From: Kitasatospora sp. NBC_01287
Lineage (GTDB): Bacteria > Actinomycetota > Actinomycetes > Streptomycetales > Streptomycetaceae
DNA: 64,000 nt
Reading direction: 5' to 3'
Assembly (NCBI RefSeq): GCF_026340565.1
Contig: NZ_JAPEPB010000001.1
Location: 2,952,501 to 3,016,500, forward strand
Shown here one piece after another: positions 57,725 to 64,000 of the stretch. Positions within the stretch are counted from its first letter, which is position 1. Each line of letters opens with the position of its first letter. The position numbers and the translations under genes were made by a program. The notes beneath the pieces are model-generated. The model saw only the letters and a list, made by a program, of their open reading frames with translations. It had not been told where the DNA came from and did no database searches.

Positions 57725-59074
57725 ATGACCGCCGAACTGTCCAACGCCTGGGAGCTCTTCGAGTCCGGCGACCCGCAAGGGTCGATGCGGACGCTGCGGC
57801 TCGCCGCCGACGAGCTCACGCCCGCCGAGATCGCGCCGCTGGTGGCCAAGTTGGCCGGAGGTGCCGGTTTCACGGACCTCGCCGAGGCGTCGACAGCGCT
57901 GGCGGGCCGACCAGGCGAGGCCGACCGGCTCTACCGGTACGGCTACGCCTGTGTCGGACGCGGCATCCCGGCGCTGGCCGTTCCCGCCCTGCGGGAGGCA
58001 CTACGGCTGACTCTGGTGCCGCCCGCACCCGCGCCGCCCGCACCGGAGCGCACCGGCCTGTTCCGCCGCAAGCCCAAGCAGCGGCTCGACCCGGAACTCA
58101 CCTCTCGCCAGGTGCTGCTGGAGCTGGTGACGTCCCTGGAGCGTGGCGGGCGGCACACGGAGGCCCTGGCCGTGCTGCGCGAGCACGATGCCCTGCTCGG
58201 CGACTGGCCGGACCGCTACCTGATGGTCTACAACGCGCTGATGAGCGGTGAGACAGCCATCGCCCAGCGGGTGTTCGATGCCCTTTCGGCGCCCGAGGGA
58301 GTCTGGGTGGGGCCCGGCCAACGGGTCGGTCGGATGCTCGAACGTGCCGCGGCCCTGCCCCCGGCAGGGGACCAGGACCTGCGTGGCTGGCACTACGCAC
58401 TGACCGGCGGACTGCTCACCACGCTCTCACCGTACGGCTTCGACCAGGGCATGACCGGCCGCTGGGCCTACCTGCAGGACGGCTTCGACTCCTGCCGGCA
58501 CGGTCTGGAGCGGCTGCGGACGGTGCTGGAGGCCGGCGGTCGCAAGCCCGCGTCCGTCGGCCTGCTGCCGGACCGGGGCAGCCGGGCGCTCGGCCTGGCA
58601 GCGGCCCGCCTGCTCGGCGTCCCGGCCGCTCCGTACCAGCCGGGCACCGCGGACGCGCTGGTGGTCGCGTACGACCTGAACGACTGCGATCCCGCCGCGG
58701 TGACCGCGCTGCGCGAGCGGGCGGCAGGCGAGCTGCTCTTCGAGCACGCCAGCTGCTGGACCGACACTCCTGGCGTGACGGCCGATGTCTGCACCCTGCT
58801 GGTGCAGAGTGTGAGCGCCCCCTGGCAGCAGGGCCTACGGTTCACCGAGGAGGGTGGGGCCGAGCAGTCGGAGCCTGACGAGCGCTCGGCCGAAGAGCTC
58901 GCCGAGGCGATCCTGGCCGCCGCCCCGGTCCCGCAGGAGGGCGACGGTCAGACCCCGGCCGACTCCGACGAGGCACTGGCCGCCTTCGCCGCCCGCGCCG
59001 CCGGGCTGTGGGCGAGCGGCCCGCGGGATCGGATCCGTTCCTCGGGTCCGGTGCGCAGCTCGCGCTTCGCCTGA
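57725..59074 (+). CDS. TPR-like helical protein of unknown function
   Basis: A 449-residue soluble protein. Residues ~5-210 contain helical repeats resembling tetratricopeptide motifs (LSNAWELFESGDPQGSMRTL, ADRLYRYGYACVGRGIPALA, RGGRHTEALAVLREHDALLG). The second half (~225-400) is alpha/beta and includes WHYALTGGLLTTLSPYGFDQ and VVAYDLNDCDPAAVTAL. The acidic ~395-430 part is followed by a Ser/Arg tail. It resembles conserved streptomycete proteins by composition, but I assign no function. ATG 57725 has GGAG 6 nt upstream. No partner gene is adjacent. Confidence 0.75.
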   Translation: MTAELSNAWELFESGDPQGSMRTLRLAADELTPAEIAPLVAKLAGGAGFTDLAEASTALAGRPGEADRLYRYGYACVGRGIPALAVPALREALRLTLVPPAPAPPAPERTGLFRRKPKQRLDPELTSRQVLLELVTSLERGGRHTEALAVLREHDALLGDWPDRYLMVYNALMSGETAIAQRVFDALSAPEGVWVGPGQRVGRMLERAAALPPAGDQDLRGWHYALTGGLLTTLSPYGFDQGMTGRWAYLQDGFDSCRHGLERLRTVLEAGGRKPASVGLLPDRGSRALGLAAARLLGVPAAPYQPGTADALVVAYDLNDCDPAAVTALRERAAGELLFEHASCWTDTPGVTADVCTLLVQSVSAPWQQGLRFTEEGGAEQSEPDERSAEELAEAILAAAPVPQEGDGQTPADSDEALAAFAARAAGLWASGPRDRIRSSGPVRSSRFA

Positions 59075-59492
59075 GCCCCCGATCAGCCCTGGCGACGGCG
59101 CCGCACGAGTGGCGCTCCGGACTGTGAGGCGGTGTCAGCCCGAGAGCCACGGCCCGCGAACCGTGGACCGCACGCAGCCGGCCGCGGGCCGCGAAGCACC
59201 ACCGCGAGCCGGGGGGCGTCGGCTCCCCCGCTGCCGCGGGCGGCCCGGTAGACTGGTCGGCTTGAGGAAGCAGCGGCCGCCGTCCGCCATGACGTGGGGA
59301 AAAACCATCACACGCCCTATCAGAGTGAATCGAGGGCGTCCGCGAGACGGCGGCTGGTCGTGGCCGGCGGCGTCGTGGCGCGACGGAGCGGCCGCGTCAT
59401 CCGAGCAGACCCCCGCGCGGTGCCGACACTGAGCCGACGAGGCAAGCTGACGCAGATCCACGCCGCGACCACCCCTGACGAAAGGCACCGCC
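59075..59492. other. Intergenic region upstream of the DUF4193 gene
   Basis: 418 bp without a credible gene. TAGACT at 59249-59254 is a possible -10 element, and a less GC-rich block (GGGGAAAAACCATCACACGC) lies at about 59295-59315. The DUF4193 ribosome-binding site is GAAAGG just before 59493. Confidence 0.55.
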
Positions 59493-59798
59493 ATGGCAAC
59501 TGACTACGACGCACCGCGCAATACCAATGACGAGTCGAACGACGAGAGCATCGAGGAGCTGAAGAGCCGCCGCGACGACAAGACGGGCTCCGCGGTCGAC
59601 CTCGACGCCGAGGCTGTCGAGGGCATCGAGCTCCCCGGCGCCGACCTGTCGGGCGAGGAACTCACCGTGCGGGTCGTCCCGCTCCAGCAGGACGAGTTCA
59701 CCTGCATGACCTGCTTCCTGGTCCACCACCGCACGCAGCTCGCCGGCGAGGACAAGAAGGGGCAGCCCATCTGCCGCGACTGCGCCTCGACGGCCTGA
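59493..59798 (+). CDS. DUF4193 family protein
   Basis: A 101-residue acidic protein nearly restricted to actinobacteria. The N-terminal half is disordered and Asp/Glu-rich (MATDYDAPRNTNDESNDESI). The C-terminal half has two Cys pairs, FTCMTCFLVHHRTQLA and GQPICRDCAST, forming a zinc ribbon. The close match over the full length makes the family call firm, but no biochemical role is established. GAAAGG precedes ATG 59493. A hairpin follows 11 bp after the stop. Confidence 0.95.
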   Translation: MATDYDAPRNTNDESNDESIEELKSRRDDKTGSAVDLDAEAVEGIELPGADLSGEELTVRVVPLQQDEFTCMTCFLVHHRTQLAGEDKKGQPICRDCASTA

Positions 59799-59808
59799 TC
59801 ACCGCGCC

Positions 59809-59834
59809 ACCCGCTCGCGCCAGGGCGGGTGGTC
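59809..59834 (+). terminator. Terminator after the DUF4193 gene
   Basis: CCACCCGC (59809-59816) pairs with GCGGGTGG (59827-59834) over a 10-nt loop. Confidence 0.75.
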
Positions 59835-60266
59835 CGAAGCCGGGGCTCCCCGAGCCGAGCAGGACCGGGCAGGGCCGGACCGGACCGAACCGGGCCACCG
59901 GTCGGCCCTGGGGAGCTGCTGACGTAGGACGGGGACAGGGACAGGGACGGGGCCGGGAACGAGGGGCCTGGGCGGAGGGCGATGACGGCCGTCCGCGCGA
60001 TCGGACGATGCCCAGGTCGGCTCAGGCCCTCTCGGCCACCGGCCCCTCCCCGCCCTCCGTCCGGGCCCGGCCGCCCGTGCCCGGACGCCCCGGCTCCTCG
60101 GGCTGCTTCCTCGGGCCGCTCCTCGGCCTGGCCCAGGCTGCCAGGGCCGGCCCGGCTGCGGGCTCCTCGCCGGGCAGCAGCGCGCCTCGCTCAGGTGGCC
60201 GCGACCGTGGTCCCGGCGGGCCCGTAGCCGTGGAGGAGCGGGAGCCGACCGCGCAGCCCCCGGCCG
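59835..60266. other. Intergenic region between DUF4193 and PPTase genes
   Basis: 432 bp, very GC-rich, with short GGGACAGGGAC-type repeats around 59928-59950. Open frames here lack start signals and conserved motifs. It contains the 3' side of the convergent phosphopantetheinyl transferase gene. Nothing else recognised. Confidence 0.55.
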
Positions 60267-61061
60267 CTACGCCAGCCGCAGCTCCGCCGTCCGCACCCGG
60301 ACCGCCTCGCCGGCCGAGCCGGGCCGCAGTCGCAGCGCGATCGCCGCGTCGAACCCCGGCGGGACCTCGATCGCCCGCAGCTCCCAGCCCGCCGGCGGCC
60401 GCGCCGAAGCGGCCGGCCCGGTGCCGAACCCGGGCCCCAGACCCACGTAGTCCTGGTCCGCGCCCTGGCCGAGCCCCATCCCGGTGCCCTTGAGGTAGGC
60501 CTCCTTGCGCACCCAGCAGCGCAGTGCCCCGGCGGCCCAGCGGTCCGGCGCCCGCTCGGCCAGCGCGGCCAGTTCGGCCCGCTCGACCGGGTGCAGCTGG
60601 GTGACCACGTCCGCGGCGGCCCCCTGCTCGAAGGCGCCGGCCAGCTCGACGTCGGCGCCGACCGGGTCGGCCGCCAGCGCGATCAACGCCAGCCCGCTGG
60701 CGTGCGAGAGCGAGAATTCGAGGCCGGGGGCGTCGGCCTGCTCGGGTCGGCCGTGCGGCTCCCCGCAGCCCGGGCAGGCGGCCCGCCGGAAGGTCACCGA
60801 GCCCGGCGCCCGGTCCAGCCGCTGGCCCAGCAGCCGCCGCAGCGCCACGTGGGCGACCTGGTAGAGCGCCCGGTCCTCGGCCCGCCGGAAGACCGCGGCA
60901 CGCCGCAGCTCCTCCGCGTCGAGGACCCCACGCGCGGCCTCGGCCTCGGCCGCGGCCGCGTTGTCCGGTGTCACCGCCACCCAGTGGACCTCGACCCGAC
61001 CGTCGGCCTGGCCATCGCCCCGGCCTCCTGTCACCCCTGCCACCTCGTCCACCCCGTCCAC
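60267..61061 (-). CDS. 4'-phosphopantetheinyl transferase (Sfp-type)
   Basis: A 264-residue enzyme that transfers phosphopantetheine from CoA to a Ser of carrier proteins in fatty-acid, polyketide or peptide synthases. CGEPHGRPEQ and LEFSLSHASGLALIALA, then PVGADVEL (Mg2+ ligands Asp and Glu) and CWVRKEAYLKGTGMGLGQG (WxxKEAxxK) are the family motifs. The frame begins at GTG 61061 with many in-frame GTGs (61061, 61052, 61043), and the conserved part starts at VEVHWVAV, so the true start is uncertain. No carrier-protein gene is nearby, so it probably serves synthases elsewhere. Confidence 0.9.
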   Translation of the reverse strand: MDGVDEVAGVTGGRGDGQADGRVEVHWVAVTPDNAAAAEAEAARGVLDAEELRRAAVFRRAEDRALYQVAHVALRRLLGQRLDRAPGSVTFRRAACPGCGEPHGRPEQADAPGLEFSLSHASGLALIALAADPVGADVELAGAFEQGAAADVVTQLHPVERAELAALAERAPDRWAAGALRCWVRKEAYLKGTGMGLGQGADQDYVGLGPGFGTGPAASARPPAGWELRAIEVPPGFDAAIALRLRPGSAGEAVRVRTAELRLA

Positions 61062-61139
61062 TCCGCTTCCGTCACGTCCCCGCCCGACCAGGCACCGACC
61101 GGCTCCCTACCGGATCTCGGTCAGCTCCCGATGAACTCC

Positions 61140-61220
61140 CACCAGCGACCGGCCAACGACCCACCAGCAACCATCAACGACCACCAGCGACCACCAGCGA
61201 CCACCAACGACCCACCAGCG
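61140..61220. repeat. Short ACCACCAGCG-type repeats upstream of the PPTase gene
   Basis: Units such as CGACCACCAGCGACCACCAG and CAACGACCCACCAGC recur with a 10-11 bp period between the PPTase start and the Nudix stop. Low-complexity, no function evident. Confidence 0.75.
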
Positions 61221-61233
61221 AGCGATCACCGGC

Positions 61234-61722
61234 TCAGATCCCCGAGACGGTGCCCGCCACGATCCGGACCACGCCATCGGCCCGCGCCGCCAGTGCCGCG
61301 CGCAGCCGCGGTGCGCGGGCCTCCCCGAGCAGCTCGTAGGCCTGCTCCGGCGCCACCCACCGGTACTCCTCCAACTCGCTCTCCTGCAGCACGATCGCGG
61401 TGTCCACCGGCACGGTGCCCGCGTCGAACATGAAGTGCACCGAAGGATGGTTCAGTTGCTCGGAGGGGTGGATCCAGCCCACCACCAGCAGCCGGCCGAT
61501 CTCCCGGTCCAGGCCGGTCTCCTCCAGCAGCTCGCGCCGGGCGCACTGCAGGGCGTCCTCGCCCGCGTCGATGGTGCCGCCGGCGAACTGCCAACCGGGC
61601 CGGTAGTTGGGCTTGAGGACCAGCACCCGCCCCGCCTCGTCGGTCAGCAGGGTGCCGGCCGCGGTGTAGGACCGCGGCAGCGAGGCGAGCCAGGCGTCCC
61701 GGGGTAGCAGCTCCTGGTCCAC
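61234..61722 (-). CDS. Nudix hydrolase
   Basis: A 162-residue hydrolase of nucleoside diphosphates linked to another group. The Nudix box is GGTIDAGEDALQCARRELLE then ETGL, matching GX5EX7REUXEEXGU. YTAAGTLLTDEAGRVLVLKP and WQFAGG flank it. The start GTG 61722 is set by AAGGAG, 5 nt upstream. Substrate cannot be told. The region after its stop is the repeat-rich spacer before the PPTase gene, with which it shares the strand. Confidence 0.9.
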   Translation of the reverse strand: MDQELLPRDAWLASLPRSYTAAGTLLTDEAGRVLVLKPNYRPGWQFAGGTIDAGEDALQCARRELLEETGLDREIGRLLVVGWIHPSEQLNHPSVHFMFDAGTVPVDTAIVLQESELEEYRWVAPEQAYELLGEARAPRLRAALAARADGVVRIVAGTVSGI

Positions 61723-61819
61723 GTCGACTCCTTGGTCTCCCCGCGCGGTGGTCGTCTCCCGCGCATTCAACCATGCCCCCTGCCCCGAGCAGCGGGATTC
61801 GCCTGCGAGAGTGGGCACC

Positions 61820-62635
61820 ATGACCGACCAGACCCTCACCACCGGCCGCGGCGAACTCCCCTCCCCCGCCCCGGGGCTGCGCGCCTTCCACGACGGGGCC
61901 GACGGCCTGGCCGTCCTGCTCCTGGACCGTCCCGAGCGCCGCAACGCCGTGACGCTGGCGATGTGGCGGGCGCTGCCGGAGCTGCTGGCCGGGTTGGCGG
62001 CTCGGCCCGGGGTGCGGGCGCTGCTGGTCACCGGCGCCGCGGGCACCTTCAGTGCCGGGGCCGACATCGCCGAACTCGCCGAGGTGTACGGCGACCCGGC
62101 CCGGGCGGATGCCTACCACGCGGACAACGTCGCGGCGGAGCAGGCGCTGGCCGCCTTCCCGCACCCGACGCTGGCCGTGGTGCACGGCTCCTGCGTGGGC
62201 GGCGGCTGCCAGCTGGCGCTCGCCTGCGACCTGCGCTTCGGCGCCGCCGACGCACGGCTGGGGATCACCCCGGCCAAGCTCGGCGTGGTCTACCCGGCGG
62301 TGCCCACGGCGCGGTTGGCCGCGCTGGTCGGGCCGGCCCGGGCCAAGTACCTGCTCTTCTCCGGGGAGTTGGTGGACGCTGCGCGGGCCGAGCGGTTCGG
62401 TCTGCTGGACGAGGTGCACCCGGCGCCGCTGCTGGACGCGCGTGCCGTGGAGTTCGCCCGGCTGCTGGCCCGGCGCTCGCCGCAGACCATCGGCGCCGCC
62501 AAGGCGGCCCTGGCCGCCCCCGACCCCGCCGCCGCGCGGGCCGCCCTCGCGCCCTGGGAGCGCCGCTCCCGCCAGGCGCCCGACGTCCGCGAGGGGTTGG
62601 CGGCGTTCCTGGAGCGGCGTGAGCCGGCTTTCTAG
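61820..62635 (+). CDS. Enoyl-CoA hydratase/isomerase family protein
   Basis: A 271-residue crotonase-fold enzyme. LDRPERRNAVTLAMWRALPE is the start of the fold, GTFSAGADIAELAEVYGDPA the first oxyanion loop, and VVHGSCVGGGCQLALACDLR the second. Usual catalytic Glu positions are replaced or shifted: the second loop lies at PAKLGVVYPAVPTARL. A true hydratase is possible but not certain. ATG 61820 is chosen over 61748 because the latter would add a non-conserved 24-residue head. Role in fatty-acid or amino-acid breakdown inferred. Confidence 0.87.
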   Translation: MTDQTLTTGRGELPSPAPGLRAFHDGADGLAVLLLDRPERRNAVTLAMWRALPELLAGLAARPGVRALLVTGAAGTFSAGADIAELAEVYGDPARADAYHADNVAAEQALAAFPHPTLAVVHGSCVGGGCQLALACDLRFGAADARLGITPAKLGVVYPAVPTARLAALVGPARAKYLLFSGELVDAARAERFGLLDEVHPAPLLDARAVEFARLLARRSPQTIGAAKAALAAPDPAAARAALAPWERRSRQAPDVREGLAAFLERREPAF

Positions 62636-62670
62636 CCCGCTCTCGCCGCGCCTCCCCCCTCAGCCGCCCG

Positions 62671-62760
62671 CCGACCTCGACCGACCCCGGTCGGCCTCTA
62701 CCGACCTCGACCGGCCCCAGTCGGCCTCTACCGACCTCGACCGACCCCGGTCGGCCCTGC
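62671..62760. repeat. Three 30-bp tandem repeats with internal palindromes
   Basis: Three units starting CCGACCTCGACC at 62671, 62701 and 62731. Units 1 and 3 contain the palindrome CCGACC-CC-GGTCGG; unit 2 has a variant (CCGGCC-CC-AGTCGG). They lie in the 297-bp gap between the enoyl-CoA hydratase and DUF1918 genes, which otherwise has no gene. Confidence 0.92.
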
Positions 62761-62932
62761 CTGCCCCGGGTCGGCCCCGAGCCCGGCGCTGGGCCCGACG
62801 GAGTAACACAGGGCGTGGCTGCGGTCACTCTCTGGTGGGATGCCCTCAGGGAGCAGTCCTCGACCCGAGGAACAGCTCCCCCGAATCCCCAGGCCCGCAG
62901 GCACAGGCCCCCAGAACAAGGAGTCACCGGAG

Positions 62933-63127
62933 ATGCGTGCAGACGTAGGCGACAAGATCCACATCCACAGCCGGTCGGTCGGCATGGACGAGCTCCAGGG
63001 CGAGATCATCGAGGTGCGCGGCCAGGACGGCGAGCCCCCGTACATGGTCAGGTTCGCCGACGGTCACGTGGGACTGCTCTACCCCGGGCCGGACAGCATG
63101 ATCGAGCACCGGTCCGCCCAGGCCTGA
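62933..63127 (+). CDS. DUF1918 family protein
   Basis: A 64-residue protein matching DUF1918 end to end: MRADVGDKIHIHSRSVGMDE, then LQGEIIEVRGQDGEPPYMVR and FADGHVGLLYPGPDSMIEH. The small SH3-like barrel fold is typical of actinobacteria; its role is unknown. ATG 62933 has GGAG upstream. After the stop there is a CCCAAG-rich repeat (63130-63185). Confidence 0.92.
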   Translation: MRADVGDKIHIHSRSVGMDELQGEIIEVRGQDGEPPYMVRFADGHVGLLYPGPDSMIEHRSAQA

Positions 63128-63205
63128 GCCTGAGCCCGCCCCCAAGCCCAAGCCTGCCCCTAAGCCCAAGCCCAAGCCCAAGCGGGGGCCCGAGCGTGGA
63201 CCGGC

Positions 63206-64000
63206 TCAGCGGATCGGCATCCCGGAGATGGCCCGCGCGATGACCAGCCGCTGGATCTCGCTGGTGCCCTCGAAGATGGTGTAGATCGCGCTGTCGCGGT
63301 GCATCCGCTCCACCGGGTACTCCCGGGTGAAGCCGTTGCCGCCGAGCAGCTGCATCGCCTGCCCGGTGACCCACTTGGCGGTCTCGCCCGCGTAGAGCTT
63401 GGACATCGACCCCTCGGCCGCGGTGAACGGCTGCTGGTTGGCGGCCATCCAGGAGGCCCGCCAGACCAGCAGCCGCGCCGCGTCGATCCGGGTGCGCATG
63501 TCGGCCAGGGTGAAGGCCACGCCCTGGTTGTCGATGATCGGACGGCCGAACTGCACCCGGGTCTTGGCGTAGTCGAGCGCCACCTCGTAGGCGGCCCTGG
63601 CGATGCCGATCGCCTGCGCGCCGACCGCCGGACGGGAGGCCTCGAAGGTGGCCATCGCGGCGTTGCGACCCGACTTGCGGACCCCTTCACGGGCGCGGGC
63701 CAGCCGCTCGTCGAGCTTCTCCTTTCCGCCCAGCAGGCAGTTCCCGGGGACCCGCACGCCGTCCAGCACCACCTCGGCGGTGTGCGAGGCGCGGATGCCG
63801 TGCTTCTTGAACTTCTGCCCCTGGGAGAGACCCCGGGTGCCCGGCGGCACCACGAAGGACGCCTGCCCCCGGGCGCCGAGCTCCGGCTCGACGGTGGCGA
63901 CGACCACGTGCACGGCCGCTATGCCGCCGTTGGTGGCCCAGGTCTTGGTGCCGTTCAGCACCCACTCGTCCGTGGCCTGGTCGTGGACGGCCCGGGTGCG
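63206..64000 (-). CDS. Acyl-CoA dehydrogenase, C-terminal part (5' end outside window)
   Basis: The frame is still open at the right edge, where RTRAVHDQATDEWVLNGTKT marks the middle domain. ATNGGIAAVHVVVATV, FKKHGIRASHTAEVVLDGVR, ALDYAKTRVQFGRPIIDNQG (the ACAD signature), QLLGGNGFTREYPVERMHRD and IYTIFEGTSEIQRLVIARAI (with the catalytic Glu region EGTSE) establish the family. It oxidises an acyl-CoA to enoyl-CoA with FAD. About 265 codons are present, and 120-140 N-terminal residues probably lie beyond the window. It is convergent with the DUF1918 gene. Confidence 0.95.
   Translation of the reverse strand, partial: RTRAVHDQATDEWVLNGTKTWATNGGIAAVHVVVATVEPELGARGQASFVVPPGTRGLSQGQKFKKHGIRASHTAEVVLDGVRVPGNCLLGGKEKLDERLARAREGVRKSGRNAAMATFEASRPAVGAQAIGIARAAYEVALDYAKTRVQFGRPIIDNQGVAFTLADMRTRIDAARLLVWRASWMAANQQPFTAAEGSMSKLYAGETAKWVTGQAMQLLGGNGFTREYPVERMHRDSAIYTIFEGTSEIQRLVIARAISGMPIR

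Noticed and set aside
59294-59503. Small plus-strand frame before the DUF4193 gene
   Set aside because: No ribosome-binding site or conserved pattern, and it overlaps the DUF4193 start region.
59982-60493. Plus-strand frames in the spacer after DUF4193
   Set aside because: Pro/Arg/Ala low-complexity translation and overlap with the convergent PPTase gene.

Overview
The window is a very GC-rich (strong G/C third positions, many GTG starts, GTGA/ATGA start-stop overlaps) chromosomal segment of an actinobacterium, most likely a Streptomycetaceae member (Streptomyces or Kitasatospora). Supporting this are a DUF4193 protein, a GlbO-type globin, a LAxTG class-E sortase substrate, an ABC sugar transporter without its own ATPase, and a conserved EttA/thioesterase neighbourhood. 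Species cannot be fixed from the sequence.

Layout. 1-6.8 kb: the 3' part of a secreted GH84 beta-N-acetylglucosaminidase, a small membrane protein, a HAD phosphatase, an HNH nuclease and an MscS channel. 7.0-14.0 kb: a sugar operon (ROK regulator, lipoprotein, two permeases, GH4 glycosidase, BadF/NagK-type kinase). 14.1-18.8 kb: two TetR regulators, one with a perfect palindromic operator on a leaderless promoter, a secreted beta-propeller protein, a SnoaL-like protein, an unknown protein and a DUF4291 protein. 18.85-25.4 kb: an island of nested, decaying insertion sequences. Its outer limits are identical 16-bp inverted repeats (18943 and 25379) flanked by CTAG. It sits in a 7-bp tandem-repeat array next to the stop codon of a DinB-family gene. 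Inside are a frameshifted IS982 transposase, two related IS5-type elements whose transposases are broken but whose passenger genes are intact, an aldo/keto reductase, a regulator/membrane-protein pair with twin operators, and gene fragments.

25.4-27.6 kb: DinB protein, a nucleosidase and a CtaG-like cytochrome oxidase assembly protein. 27.9-38.4 kb: the most interesting block, a same-strand signalling cassette. It holds a GlnX-like four-TM sensor, a GlnH-like amino-acid-binding protein, an unrecognised helical protein, a PknG-type kinase, a PP2C phosphatase, a vWA protein and an FHA protein. Kinase, phosphatase and FHA protein all begin with zinc ribbons of the same style, which suggests a shared scaffold. 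The expected chain is extracellular amino acid -> GlnH -> GlnX -> PknG, reversed by PP2C and read by the FHA protein.

38.4-48.8 kb: a trmO-like remnant, a drug/lipid-type ABC exporter pair, a truncated haemoglobin, and a translationally coupled FtsX-FtsX-ATPase export system whose ATPase ends in an AbrB-like domain and starts in an 18-bp GTG-containing tandem repeat. 48.9-55 kb: an unknown protein, thioesterase, EttA, a thioester-domain surface protein anchored by sortase, and an SSB with a 15-bp repeat array at its stop codon. 55.6-64 kb: tRNA-Arg(UCU), MBL-fold hydrolase divergent from a CGNR regulator, TPR-like protein, DUF4193, phosphopantetheinyl transferase, Nudix, enoyl-CoA hydratase, DUF1918 and the 3' end of an acyl-CoA dehydrogenase gene on the minus strand.
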